Assembly (NCBI GenBank): GCA_965217615.1
Contig: CBDCIT010000039.1
Coordinates: 240,256-304,255 of the forward strand
Direction of reading: 5' to 3'
Length of the DNA stretch: 64,000 bases
Source of the DNA: CAVOAK01 sp965217615
Lineage (GTDB): Bacteria; Pseudomonadota; Alphaproteobacteria; UBA8366; CAVOAK01
Shown: positions 9,113 through 17,763 of the stretch, one piece after another
How the letters are laid out: each line of letters begins with the position of its first letter
Numbering within the stretch: position 1 is the first letter of the stretch
The notes under the pieces: generated by a model
What the model saw: the letters and a program-made list of their open reading frames with translations, nothing else
What the model was told of the DNA's origin: nothing
Databases searched by the model: none
Program-made: the position numbers and the translations under genes

Positions 9113-9523
9113 ATGACCGATAATTTTGAGAAGAAAGTTGCTGTTGATGGGCCTGTGGTAAATGCTGGCGAGCTTGGCTCGTCCACGTTTTCCCCAGGCC
9201 AGGCTTTGCCGGCAGGCCCGCTGGGACTTGGCCAGCGATGGACAGTGGCGCGCAAGCGTGAGGTCGTTCTGCAGCTTTTGCGTGACGAGCCGGTGCAACT
9301 TCTGTCGCGCCAGTTGGGCGTAGAGATCTTCCGGCTCGAGCAGTGGCGTGAGAAAGCGATCGGCGGGATCGACGCCTCGCTCAAGCAACGCAAGGGCGAT
9401 CCGGTGCAGGCGGAACTGGATAGCGCCATGAAGCGGATCGGAGAGTTGACCATGCAGGTGGAACTGCTGGAGGCCAAGACGGAGACCTTCGGCCCTTTGG
9501 GGCGGCGGAGGTCGCGGCGATGA
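9113..9523 (+). CDS. IS3 family OrfA, helix-turn-helix protein
   Basis: A 136-residue OrfA. It has a helix-turn-helix (REVVLQLLRDEPVQLLSRQ) that binds the element ends, followed by a coiled-coil segment (ELTMQVELLEAKTE) for multimerisation. The ATG at 9113 follows AAGGAGGACC and is preferred to an upstream GTG. The stop overlaps the orfB start as ATGA. OrfB is made either by translational coupling or as an OrfAB frameshift product. Confidence 0.85.
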   Translation: MTDNFEKKVAVDGPVVNAGELGSSTFSPGQALPAGPLGLGQRWTVARKREVVLQLLRDEPVQLLSRQLGVEIFRLEQWREKAIGGIDASLKQRKGDPVQAELDSAMKRIGELTMQVELLEAKTETFGPLGRRRSRR

Positions 9524-10425
9524 GTGCCGCCACCTCTCCCGGCACGGGTCTGGCCTACGGCCTGCGGCGGGTCTGCGCCGCCTGGGGCATGGCCCGCTCC
9601 TCGTTCTACGCCATGACCTCCGGCCAGCACGCCGAGCAGCCGCCGGCAAAGCGTCGGGGACCGAAGCCCGCGATCTCGGACCAGGCGCTGCTGGTGGCGA
9701 TCAAAGCCGACCTGGAGGCATCGCCCTGGGAGGGCGAGGGCTACCGCAAGGTCTGGGCTCGGCTTCGGGTCTGTCGCGACATCCGGGTTGCCCGCAAGCG
9801 GGTGCTCCGCCTGATGCGCGAGAACAATCTGCTCTCGCCCCATCGCTGCCGCCGCCGTGGCGGCAATCCCCATGACGGTGAGATCATCACTCATGCCCCG
9901 AACCTCATGTGGGGCACCGATGGCGTTCGGGTGTTCACGGTGGACGACGGCTGGGGCTGGATCTTCACCGCCGTCGAGCATTGGAACGCCGAGTGTGTCG
10001 GCTGGCATGTCTGCAAGCGCGGCGACCGCTTCGCCGCCCTGCAGCCGATCTCCATGGGGCTTGCCGGGCTGTATGGCTCGACCGCGGCCGGCGCGGCTCG
10101 GGGGCTGGCCTTGCGGATGGATCACGGCTCCCAGTATCTGTCGGACCACTTCACCAACCAGATCAAGTTCTGGGGCATCCAGCCGTCCTACGCCTTCGTC
10201 GCCGAGCCCCAGACCAACGGCGTCGCCGAGCGGTTCAATCGCACGCTGAAAGAACAGATCATCCATGGTCGCATCTACTGCAACATCGCGGAGCTGCGGG
10301 ACGCCGTCCGCGACTTCGTCGAACTCTACAATGCCCAGTGGATCGTCGAAAAGAACGGCTACCTGAGCCCCGCTCAAGCTCGTCAGGCGTGGCACGCCGC
10401 GATCTCAATCAGGCCCGCCGCGTGA
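9520..10425 (+). CDS. IS3 family OrfB, DDE integrase domain
   Basis: A 301-residue retroviral-type integrase domain protein. An N-terminal HTH_21-like part (EGEGYRKVWARLR) precedes the catalytic core, with the acidic triad at LMWGTDGVR, LRMDHGSQYLSDHF and NGVAERFNRTLKEQ. The reading frame is intact, so together with OrfA this copy may be active. Confidence 0.9.
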   Translation: MSAATSPGTGLAYGLRRVCAAWGMARSSFYAMTSGQHAEQPPAKRRGPKPAISDQALLVAIKADLEASPWEGEGYRKVWARLRVCRDIRVARKRVLRLMRENNLLSPHRCRRRGGNPHDGEIITHAPNLMWGTDGVRVFTVDDGWGWIFTAVEHWNAECVGWHVCKRGDRFAALQPISMGLAGLYGSTAAGAARGLALRMDHGSQYLSDHFTNQIKFWGIQPSYAFVAEPQTNGVAERFNRTLKEQIIHGRIYCNIAELRDAVRDFVELYNAQWIVEKNGYLSPAQARQAWHAAISIRPAA

Positions 10426-10460
10426 GACAAACTTGTGTCCAAGGAACCGGGTGCGCTACA

Positions 10461-11108
10461 TATGGTGAAGAGTCTTACCAACGCAAAGTTGTGCGCAAGC
10501 ATGAAGAGCGGAACAGTGAAGTTCGGTGCCAAAAGCATAGGGAATTGAAACACGATCGTTGCGTCCGGTTTGCCGTGGAAAATGCGCAACGGCGAGGACA
10601 TAGAGAAAAACATGGAAATGCCGGCGCCAAAGAACACGGAGAAACCAATCAAGTGCCAAGCAACAAGAAAATCAGACCCCACCGAGCCATTCACTGCCAG
10701 CGCCATGACGACCACGGCGCTGATCCCAAATAACAAATCCGGCAACGAACCCAGAATCACAAAATGGAGCGGCAGTTCGCGGTGCAAGTATTTAATGACC
10801 GTGCCGATTGCCAGCAATCTCAGGATGTGGATCGAAATGAGTTGGATGTCCGGTGTGCTTCCGGCGGCCAACACTATTCCATCCCGCACGGCAGGAATCG
10901 CACCAAATATCAGGAAGGCAATTGCTATGACAATTGCCACTCCGGCCAAGTTAGAAAGATGGCGCGCGTGCTGTAAAAAGTATCCGCGCTTGCCGGCAAC
11001 AATGACCGCCCCCATCCAAATCAACATGGACGCGACCCAAACCAGCACCGCCGCATCATACAGTTGAGCGACGTGATCAACCGATACAAGCCAATAACCA
11101 ATCCACGT
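10461..11108 (-). pseudogene. Integral membrane protein fragment cut by IS elements at both ends
   Basis: Between the IS3 and IS5 elements the minus strand has an open frame rich in hydrophobic segments. At least five membrane spans are visible, for example LAGVAIVIAIAFLIFGAI and LLFGISAVVVMALAV. The frame runs into the IS5 end on the N-terminal side (no start codon before it is recognised; the GTG at 11048 is internal) and into the IS3 end on the C-terminal side. The surviving part reads through WIGYWLVSVDHVAQL to FALVRLFTICS. I do not recognise the family. Confidence 0.6.
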
Positions 11109-11110
11109 TA

Positions 11111-11956
11111 GGGTCCGGACCCATTAAGGGGATTCCCAAAGCGGGTCTGGCATGATTCATTGTTTCCAGCGAGGAGGCGATGGAAATGTCGGATTTCTTT
11201 TGGTTTTCGGATGCGCAATGGGCTCGGATTGGGCCGCTTTTGCCGACGGATACGCGCGGCATGGCGCGCGTTGACGATCGCCGGGTGCTGAGCGGGATCG
11301 TCCATGCCCTGAGGAATGGCGGGCGCTGGGCCGACTGTCCGCGTGAGGTCTACGGACCGAAGAAGACGCTCTACAACCGCTTTGTACGCTGGGCGGAGCG
11401 CGGCATCTGGGAACGGATATTCAGCGCGCTGGCGGGCGGCGAAGACGCCCCCGACCGGCTGTTCATCGATTCAACCTGCATCAAGGTTCATCGCTGCGCC
11501 GGCGGCGGAAAAGGGGGGCCTTGGCCCATGGCATCGGCCGCACCAAGGGGGGCCGCAACACCAAGCTCCACGCTGTCTGCGATGCGAAAGGCAGGCCCCT
11601 CGTCCTGCTCCTGACACCAGGAAACGTCCATGATTCCAAGGTCGCCCAGCGCTGTATCGAAGCCATGCCGCCCGCCGCCGAACTCGTCGCCGACAAGGGC
11701 TATGACAGCAAAGCCCTGCGCGACTGGCTGGCAGAACGCGGAACCACGGCCGTCATCCCACCGCGCAAGAACCGCAAGGTCCAATACCATTATGACAAGA
11801 CCGTCTACAGGCAGCGCAACATCATCGAGCGCATGTTTTGCCGCCTCAAGGACTGGCGCCGTATAGCCACCCGCTTCGACCGCAACATCAAAAACTTCAT
11901 CGCCGCAATCGCCCTTGCCGCCGCCGTCATCTGGTGGCTGTAATGAGGCTGGACCC
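11111..11956 (+). mobile_element. IS5 family element, IS427-type
   Basis: An 846-bp element with terminal repeats starting GGGTCCGGACCCATTAAG on the left and GGGTCCAGCCTCATTACA (complement) on the right. It is flanked by TA on both sides. Size, ends and the split transposase with a slippery run fit the IS427 group of IS5. Confidence 0.85.
11180..11943 (+). CDS. IS5/IS427-type transposase, made by -1 frameshift
   Basis: Two overlapping frames encode one DDE transposase. The first (11180-11614) has the DUF4096-like N-terminal domain and RLFIDSTCIKVHRCAGGGK with the first Asp. The second (11521-11943) continues with HGIGRTKGGRNTKLHA, VADKGYDSKALRDW and NIIERMFCRLKDWRR with the remaining acidic residues. 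They are joined by a -1 slip on the run AAAAGGGGGG near 11507-11518, the programmed frameshift site typical of this group. The element is therefore probably intact rather than broken. Confidence 0.85.
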
Positions 11957-12129
11957 TAAAGCGTCTTTACCGCCATCGAAGGACGTTCTGCCTTGGACAC
12001 GGCTGTGCCGGAGACTCGCGCAGAGGCGACGATGTTGATTCGACTGGAAGGACGGATCGTGTTTCTACCCCGACCTACGAAGTACAGCCGGTTCAGGCCC
12101 GCGAAGAGCCGTTCAGTGTTGAACGACTG
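11957..12129. other. Short leftover between IS5 and IS3
   Basis: 173 bases lie between two insertion sequences. Both strands are open here (one plus frame reads SALDTAVPETRAEATM) but nothing is recognised and no start with a ribosome site is seen. It is probably a remnant of the locus into which the elements inserted. Confidence 0.4.
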
Positions 12130-12195
12130 TGACCTGACCCCCAAAACTTGGTCCAGGCCGAATGTTAGGCTAGGACTGTTTGAACGGAGGTCAGG

Positions 12196-12474
12196 ATGCC
12201 ACGTAAACGACATACCGCGGAACAGGTTATCGGCAAGCTGCGGGAGGCGGAGGTTAGCCTGTCGGGCGGCCAAACGGTGCCCGCGGTTTGCAGGACCTTG
12301 GGTGTTTCGGAACAGACGTATTACCGTTGGCGCAAGGAGTACGGCGGCCTAAAGATCGAGCAGGCACGGCGCTTCAAGGAGCTCGAGCGGGAGAATCTGC
12401 GGCTGAGACGAGCTGCCGCTGATCTGACGCTGGATAAGCTGATTCTGAAGGAAGCCGCTGAGGGAAACTTCTAA
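12196..12474 (+). CDS. IS3 (IS407-type) OrfA
   Basis: A 92-residue OrfA with helix-turn-helix motif (QTVPAVCRTLGVSEQTYYRW) and leucine-zipper region (ELERENLRLRRAAADLTLDK). Start ATG at 12196 follows GGAGGTCAGG. It ends EAAEGNF at the site where the frame changes to orfB. Confidence 0.9.
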   Translation: MPRKRHTAEQVIGKLREAEVSLSGGQTVPAVCRTLGVSEQTYYRWRKEYGGLKIEQARRFKELERENLRLRRAAADLTLDKLILKEAAEGNF

Positions 12475-13376
12475 GCCCCGAGCGCCGCCGGGGCTATGTT
12501 CAGCACATCTCCACGCGGCATGCCCTGCCCGAGCGTCGGGTGTGCCGGGTCATTGGGCAACCACGCTCGACGCAACGCTATCGGCGTGTCGAGGCTGACG
12601 ATGAGGCGGCGTTGACCGCGGCCATTGTGCGGCTGGCCAGCGCGTACGGTCGCTACGGCTATCGCCGGATCACGGCGCTGCTCCGCGGCGAGGGCTGGTA
12701 CGTGAACCACAAGCGGGTCGAACGCATCTGGCGACGGGAGGGACTGAAGGTGCCTGCAAAACAACCAAAGAGGGGCCGGCTATGGCTCAACGATGGGTCC
12801 TGCATCCGTCTGCGTCCGAACTGGCCGCACCATGTCTGGGCCTATGACTTCGTCATGGCTCGCACACACGATGGCAGGGCATTCCGCATGCTGACCATCA
12901 TCGACGAGTACACTCGGGAGTGCCTGGCAATCGACGTCGCACGACGGCTGCGATCCGACGACGTGCTGTATCGCCTTGCCGCGCTGTTCGTCGATCGTGG
13001 CCCGCCGGACCACATCCGCTCGGATAATGGTGCCGAGTTTACCGCCACGGTCGTCCGTGAGTGGCTGGCGCGGGTCGGTGTGAAGACGCTCTACATCGAA
13101 CCGGGCAGTCCCTGGGAGAACGGCTACAACGAGTCATTCAACGGCAAGCTCCGGGACGAGCTGCTCAACGGCGAAATCTTCTACTCGCTCAAGGAGGCCC
13201 AGGTGCTGATCGAGCGATGGCGGCAGCACTACAACACGGTCAGACCACACAGTGCGCTGGGCTACAGACCCCCGGCGCCAGTGACCATCGCGCCTAACCG
13301 GACTGATCCGGCTTGCGCTATGGATGGGCTCCAGCCGGATCAGCCCTTCCCAATCACCGTGCCAAGACTAACATAG
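12471..13376 (+). CDS. IS3 (IS407-type) OrfB transposase
   Basis: The integrase frame opens at the end of orfA and reads KLLSPERRRGYVQHIS directly after the slippery GGAAACTTCT, so the active protein is an OrfAB fusion made by -1 frameshift; the first internal start codon is the GTG at 12540. The DDE triad is seen at HHVWAYDFVMART, DHIRSDNGAEFTA and NGYNESFNGKLRDEL. The frame is intact. Confidence 0.88.
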   Translation, partial: LSPERRRGYVQHISTRHALPERRVCRVIGQPRSTQRYRRVEADDEAALTAAIVRLASAYGRYGYRRITALLRGEGWYVNHKRVERIWRREGLKVPAKQPKRGRLWLNDGSCIRLRPNWPHHVWAYDFVMARTHDGRAFRMLTIIDEYTRECLAIDVARRLRSDDVLYRLAALFVDRGPPDHIRSDNGAEFTATVVREWLARVGVKTLYIEPGSPWENGYNESFNGKLRDELLNGEIFYSLKEAQVLIERWRQHYNTVRPHSALGYRPPAPVTIAPNRTDPACAMDGLQPDQPFPITVPRLT

Positions 13377-13405
13377 CGATTGGCACATACATTGGGGGCA
13401 GGCCA

Positions 13406-14559
13406 GGGGCAAAAACTAGGATCATTTGGGATGGCGGGGTGAAGGGCTTTGGCCTTCGCGTGACTGCGACCGGGGCGCTTGCCTACATCCTAAACTATCG
13501 AGTGGATGGACGCGAACGCCGTGCAACAATCGGCCGACCATCGGAGATGAGCTTGAAGGCCGCACGCGACCGCGCAACGGCGATGCTGGCTGATATACGC
13601 GATGGCGCGGACCCATTGCAAAAACGGCAAGACCGGCGAGACGCACCAACATTTGCCGAAGGCGTTGCGCGGTTCTTCGACGAATACGCGCCGCGAAGGG
13701 TGGCCGATGGCTACATGACCGCGCGCACGGTCCATGACTATCGGAAGCAAGCGGACCTAACCTTGTTGCCGTCGCTAGGCGGGACGAAGGTAAAAGACGT
13801 GACCCGCGCCGATATCGAGCGCGCGGTTGAGCCACGCGGACCGGTTCAACGCAACCGAACAATCGCGCTTGCAAGTCGCCTCTTCAATTTGTTCGAGGAA
13901 TGGGAAATGCGCGAGGCCGGAACCAATCCGGCTAGGCGGATCGCCAAGACGAGAGAAAACCCGCGTGACCGAGTGCTGTCGCCGTCCGAATTGGCGGCGC
14001 TGGCGAAGGCGCTCACGGCTGTTGAGGATCGCTACCCTGCACACCTGTGGCAGCGATCCGCCTAGCGGCGCTTACGGGGCTCCGCATAGGCGAAGTGCGG
14101 GCGATCCGTTGGGAAAACGTTGACTTTGAAACCGGGCGGCTGACCATGCCCGCAACGAAGACCGGACCGCGCGTGCATGATCTCCCAACGGCGGCGCTGG
14201 CGATCTTGGCGCAATCGCACCGGATTGGCGACTGGGCGTTTATGACCGGGCGCGGCACACCGGCAAGCTACCGCCTGATCCATATAGCCTTCCAGCAAGC
14301 GGCCAAGGCGGCGGGACTGGACGGCGTGCGGCTGCATGATCTTCGTCGGACCGTTATGACCAGTGCGGCAGCAGCAGGCGTCGGCACTCACATACTGCGC
14401 GACCTGTTGGGCCACAAGACAACAGCAATGGCGGATAGCTACATCCGCAACATCGGCAATCCCGTGCGGGAGGCTCGCGAGCAAGTCGGGGCCGCAATGG
14501 CCGCGATGATGGAAGGCAAGCAAGCCGAGGTTGTGCCGATGGTGCGCCGCAATGCGTGA
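13406..14559 (+). pseudogene. Tyrosine recombinase/integrase, N-truncated and frameshifted
   Basis: A DUF4102-type phage integrase. The reading frame enters from the IS3 end with KTRIIWDGGVKGFGLRV, so the first residues are lost. The core-binding domain follows (TFAEGVARFFDEYAPRRV). A one-base loss near 14045 (YPAHL/VAAIRLAAL) shifts the frame into the catalytic domain. There all catalytic positions are visible: GLRIGEVRAIRW (Arg), LHDLRR (HxxR), LLGHKTTAMADSYIR (His and Tyr). With two lesions the enzyme is probably inactive and the island immobile without help in trans. Confidence 0.8.
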
Positions 14560-14911
14560 TACGTTAGCCAAGTCGATGGTCCGGCTTTGGCGAAGTGGCA
14601 CGCTAAACCTGGACGATCTGGCACAGGCGGCAACCATCAAGGTTTGGGCGCATGTCGCCTTCTCTGAGATAGACCCAGACAAGGCGGCGTCTATCCCTAG
14701 CCCGAAGAAACCGCCGCACCGTGATGGCGATGAGAATATCATGCGCGATCAAACCATATGTTACCGGTTGGGTGTTCTTGCGGGCTACGGAGTGAGCTTG
14801 CGAACCGCCAGCCGCGTTGTTGCTGACGATTTTCCCATGCTCTCAGCTAGTGGCGTCTGTAAGGTTTTGGCGAGGGCGAAGAAACGTAGCGCCAAGCGTG
14901 GACAAAAGTAG
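14552..14911 (+). CDS. Hypothetical protein of the island
   Basis: A 119-residue protein overlapping the integrase stop (ATGCGTGA). I do not recognise the family. It starts MRDTLAKSMVRLWRSG, has a short acidic and Pro-rich middle, and a C-terminal part (SLRTASRVVADDFPMLSASG) that could form a helix-turn-helix, ending in a basic tail. Its stop TAG lies inside the 14-bp dyad at 14898-14930. A regulator or small terminase-like DNA-binding role is possible but not shown. Confidence 0.5.
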   Translation: MRDTLAKSMVRLWRSGTLNLDDLAQAATIKVWAHVAFSEIDPDKAASIPSPKKPPHRDGDENIMRDQTICYRLGVLAGYGVSLRTASRVVADDFPMLSASGVCKVLARAKKRSAKRGQK

Positions 14912-14930
14912 ACCCACTACTTTTGTCCAC
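14898..14930. terminator. Perfect 14-bp dyad after the integrase operon
   Basis: GTGGACAAAAGTAG, a 5-base loop ACCCA, then the exact complement. It overlaps the stop codon of the preceding gene and lies 58 bases before the AlpA-like gene. It could end the integrase transcript, although no long T run follows, or be an operator for the AlpA-like regulator. Confidence 0.5.
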
Positions 14931-14987
14931 AGACCATCTCCGCAAATTGATGCACGTTGCCCATCTTCACAGAACGGAGATGGGCAA

Positions 14988-15182
14988 ATGTTTGACGAAA
15001 CGAAAATCTACATGGCAGGCGATCCCGTGCTGCGGGCTTTCGCGCCGTACAGCACCATGGCGCACTGGCGCTCGGAAGGGCGCGGTCCCGCATTTATCAA
15101 GATCGGCCACAAGGTGGCCTATTCCGGCAAGTCGCTAAACGATTGGTTGGCGGCCCGAACTGTGGAGCCGGCGGCCGCGTAA
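14988..15182 (+). CDS. AlpA-like/excisionase-type helix-turn-helix protein
   Basis: A 64-residue protein whose middle (STMAHWRSEGRGPAFIKIGH, then VAYSGKSLNDWLAAR) is the MerR-like helix-turn-helix of the HTH_17 family used by AlpA regulators and recombination directionality factors. The ATG at 14988 has GGAGATGG upstream. Position next to the integrase fits control of excision or early genes of the island. Confidence 0.75.
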   Translation: MFDETKIYMAGDPVLRAFAPYSTMAHWRSEGRGPAFIKIGHKVAYSGKSLNDWLAARTVEPAAA

Positions 15183-15591
15183 GCAATCGGCCACGTTGGT
15201 CGATTTGATCCGGCGCGGGGATGCTCCGCGCGCGACGCGCCCGACCCGTGGCGATAGATCAAATAGCGGGTAGTCGAGGCCGTAGCGGGCTTAGGCCGTT
15301 CCGGGGACTGCAAAGGTGCGAGAATCCGTCCCGTGGGGAACTTACAGGCGCAAGCCAACATCCGCCCCACGCCCCTCACCTTCCCCGGCACCTGTATGGA
15401 AACGCAGACCCCGGCAGGAGGTGGTTTCTCCATACCGGGGCCGTGTTTGGGCGGGCACGGGAAGGCACTGAGTATGCGGATCGGGTTCGTTTGTCCGATC
15501 TCCCCGTGACCTGGGGACCATGGGCTACTAGCAAAACCCAATAGGGTTGTAGCATCCATCCATGGTGCAGAAAAGTGGGGAATGGAGCCCT
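15183..15591. other. Non-coding stretch of the island
   Basis: About 410 bases without a convincing gene. Open frames exist on both strands but lack ribosome sites and recognisable content. It may hold the island's regulatory or origin sequences; no iterons are obvious. Confidence 0.4.
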
Positions 15592-15615
15592 AAATCGGCC
15601 ACCGATGGCCGATTT
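15592..15615. promoter_or_regulatory. Inverted repeat before the DUF3102-like gene
   Basis: AAATCGGCCA-CCGA-TGGCCGATTT, 10-bp perfect arms, ending 18 bases before the next start codon and just before the GGAGG ribosome site. It could be an operator or the end of an upstream transcript. Confidence 0.4.
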
Positions 15616-15633
15616 TGAATGGAGGATGCAAAG

Positions 15634-16134
15634 ATGCACGACAATTTGAAATCAGCCATCATGGCCGATATGGAAGATTACCAGCGCGCGGATCACGACC
15701 GGATTGGAGCGGCCATCGCGTGCGGGCAAAAGCTCAAGCTTGCGAAGGACGATATTGCTCACGGGCACTGGCTACCCTTCATTGAGTCCATCGACCTGCC
15801 GGGACGCACGGCCACCAGATGGATGCAGATTGCTGACTGGGACATGGACAGCGTGCGCAATGCTGGCGGCATCACCAAAGCAGCGGAGTTTGAAAGCGCC
15901 TATCCTACGGACAATGAAAAGGTGGGTTTCGTGTTGGATGGCCTAAAGTCACTACTTGAGCAGATGGAGGCAATTGCCAAACTCTATCCGATCATTGAGC
16001 GCTTAGATAAGGCAATGGCTGGGCGGATGGTGGATTGTCTGAAGGAGGGGCGGCAAGCCTTTGTCGATGCTCTTTCACTTCTCTTAACGGATGAGCAGAT
16101 TGACGAGTTCAACGCACGGCTCAAGGTAGAATGA
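15634..16134 (+). CDS. DUF3102-like protein
   Basis: A 166-residue protein with a segment typical of DUF3102-type plasmid and phage proteins: a helix with IGAAIACGQKLKLAKDDIAH followed by GHWLPFIESIDLPGRTATRW. The rest is helical and acidic. Function is unknown; relatives occur in mobile elements. The ATG at 15634 is preferred to 15619 because GGAGG would otherwise lie inside the gene. Its TGA overlaps an ATG of a 24-codon frame that leads toward terL. Confidence 0.65.
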   Translation: MHDNLKSAIMADMEDYQRADHDRIGAAIACGQKLKLAKDDIAHGHWLPFIESIDLPGRTATRWMQIADWDMDSVRNAGGITKAAEFESAYPTDNEKVGFVLDGLKSLLEQMEAIAKLYPIIERLDKAMAGRMVDCLKEGRQAFVDALSLLLTDEQIDEFNARLKVE

Positions 16135-16198
16135 TGGCACCGCCGAAACACCTGGACAGGGGGCGTATCGTGGGGGTTAGCACCCTGTGTAACCGACC

Positions 16199-17599
16199 AT
16201 GCGGCTAGTACCGTTCCAACGTAAGTTCCTGAAGGGGGCCATGGGTGCCACCACGGCGGCGCTCTCTATGCCTCGCGGCAACGGAAAGTCATTTCTGGCA
16301 GCGTATCTTTGCGCCCAGGTGTTCCCGAAGCTCGAACCGCACGAGGAGATCGCGCTGGCGGCGGCAAGTATTGAGCAGGGCCGTATCGTGTTCCGGTTCA
16401 TCCGGCAAATGCTCGGGGAGGACGGTTACCGTTACCTTGACTCCGCCACGCGATGCGGCATCACCGGGCCTAACGGCGCACGCCTACGGGTCCTGGGATC
16501 GAACGGCAAGACTTCCATGGGCCTTGTCAATACGCCGTGGGTGATCGCCGACGAGCCCGGTGCGTGGGAAGTGAATGGCGGGCAACTCATGGCCGACGCC
16601 ATCCTGACGGCACAAGGCAAACCGGGATCGCCCTTGCGGGCCGTGTTCATCGGCACCTTGGCACCCAGCATGTCGGGCTGGTGGCACGATCTGGTGATGG
16701 GTGAGCCCCAGCCAGACCGTTACGTTCATGCGCTGATCGGTGACCGGGCAAAGTGGGACGACTGGAAGGAAATTTGCCGGGTCAATCCTCTTACGAAGAT
16801 ATCGCCTGAGTTTCGCGAGAAGTTGAAATTAGAACGTGCCGAGGCGCGGCGTGACAGCCGCCTAAAGGCGCGGTTTCTATCCTATCGTTTAAACGTCCCT
16901 ACAGCGGATGAGGCCACCACGCTATTGACGGTTGACGACTGGCAACAAGCGCTCGACCGGGACGTTGCACCACGGCGCGGGCGACCAATTGTCGCGGTGG
17001 ACCTTGGCGCTGGTCGTGCGTGGTCGGCAGCTGTCGCCATTTGGGAAACAGGTCGTTGTGAAGCTATGGCAGTTGCGCCGGGTGTCCCGTCAATTGCCGA
17101 TCAGGAAAAGCGCGACGGTGTCCCGGCTGGCCTCTATCGAAAGTTGGTACAAAGCGGACGCCACGACACAGCGGACGGTTACCGCGTTCCCCCGGTCGGC
17201 CTGCTGGTTGACCGACTGGTTGCCGATTGGGGTCGGCCAAGGGTCATCCTGTGCGACCGCTTCCGCATGGACGACCTGCGAGACGCGCTGCCGCCCTGCC
17301 CCGTGTCACCCAGGGTGACGAGGTGGAGCGAGGCTGCCGCCGACATACGCGACCTTCGCAAGCTGGTCTTGGACGAGGGCATATCGGTCGAGCCCACGTC
17401 ACGCGACTTGTTGACCGCGAGCTTGGCCATGGCCATGGTGAAGAACGACGATCAAGGCAACGTGCGATTGGTAAAGCGTTCGCAACACAACAAGGCGCGG
17501 GATGATGTTGCGGCGGCGTTGGTGTTGGCCGCAGGGGCTTTCATGCGGTGGAAGCAGACACGGCCTAGTAAGCCGTTGCGGTTCGCGTTGGCGGGATGA
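16199..17599 (+). CDS. Phage terminase large subunit
   Basis: A 466-residue DNA-packaging motor. The N-terminal ATPase has the Walker A-like SMPRGNGKSFLAAY near residue 24 and VIADEPGAW as the likely Walker B segment. The C-terminal RNase H-like nuclease has IVAVDLGAGRAWSAA, ILCDRF and HNKARDDVAAAL with the metal-binding Asp residues. The N-terminus is short for the family (FQRKFL is normally preceded by 30-60 residues), and a stop codon lies in frame 9 bases upstream, so the start may be trimmed. No small terminase is recognised nearby. Confidence 0.88.
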   Translation: MRLVPFQRKFLKGAMGATTAALSMPRGNGKSFLAAYLCAQVFPKLEPHEEIALAAASIEQGRIVFRFIRQMLGEDGYRYLDSATRCGITGPNGARLRVLGSNGKTSMGLVNTPWVIADEPGAWEVNGGQLMADAILTAQGKPGSPLRAVFIGTLAPSMSGWWHDLVMGEPQPDRYVHALIGDRAKWDDWKEICRVNPLTKISPEFREKLKLERAEARRDSRLKARFLSYRLNVPTADEATTLLTVDDWQQALDRDVAPRRGRPIVAVDLGAGRAWSAAVAIWETGRCEAMAVAPGVPSIADQEKRDGVPAGLYRKLVQSGRHDTADGYRVPPVGLLVDRLVADWGRPRVILCDRFRMDDLRDALPPCPVSPRVTRWSEAAADIRDLRKLVLDEGISVEPTSRDLLTASLAMAMVKNDDQGNVRLVKRSQHNKARDDVAAALVLAAGAFMRWKQTRPSKPLRFALAG

Positions 17600-17763
17600 G
17601 CCAGCGTCACGAGTCGAGCCTAAACCGGCGAACCTGATACGGTTCAGAATGGCCTAGTCGCTCACTTTGACGTACGTTGGAATTGAGCGATAGCCAATGC
17701 CAATGCGCTAAACGAGACCAGCAATCCCAAGATAGTTGTCAATCGGCGTCCAAAATTGACCCC

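Larger units (their letters stand above)
9047..10460 (+). mobile_element. IS3 family element 1
   Basis: An IS3-type unit with orfA and orfB. The ends are imperfect inverted repeats that begin with TG and share CCTTGGACACA: at 9047-9074 on the left and 10433-10460 on the right. A 3-4 base target duplication is not clear, so the exact limits may be off by a few bases. The right end lies inside a membrane-protein gene on the minus strand and truncates it. Confidence 0.75.
12130..13405 (+). mobile_element. IS3 family element 2 (IS407-type)
   Basis: Ends: TGACCTGACCCCCAA at 12130-12144 and its near complement at 13392-13405 (TGGCCTGCCCCCAA). No clear target duplication is seen, which suggests rearrangement after insertion. 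The right end removes the N-terminus of the island integrase. Confidence 0.75.

Noticed and set aside
8974..10395. 473-codon minus-strand frame
   Set aside because: It is antisense to the IS3 orfA/orfB genes, which have complete motifs; high GC makes long antisense frames.
12130..13500. attL copy of the tRNA-Ser 3' end near the integrase
   Set aside because: I looked for GGGACTCGAACCC-like sequence on the left side of the island and saw none; the end was probably lost with the IS3 insertion.
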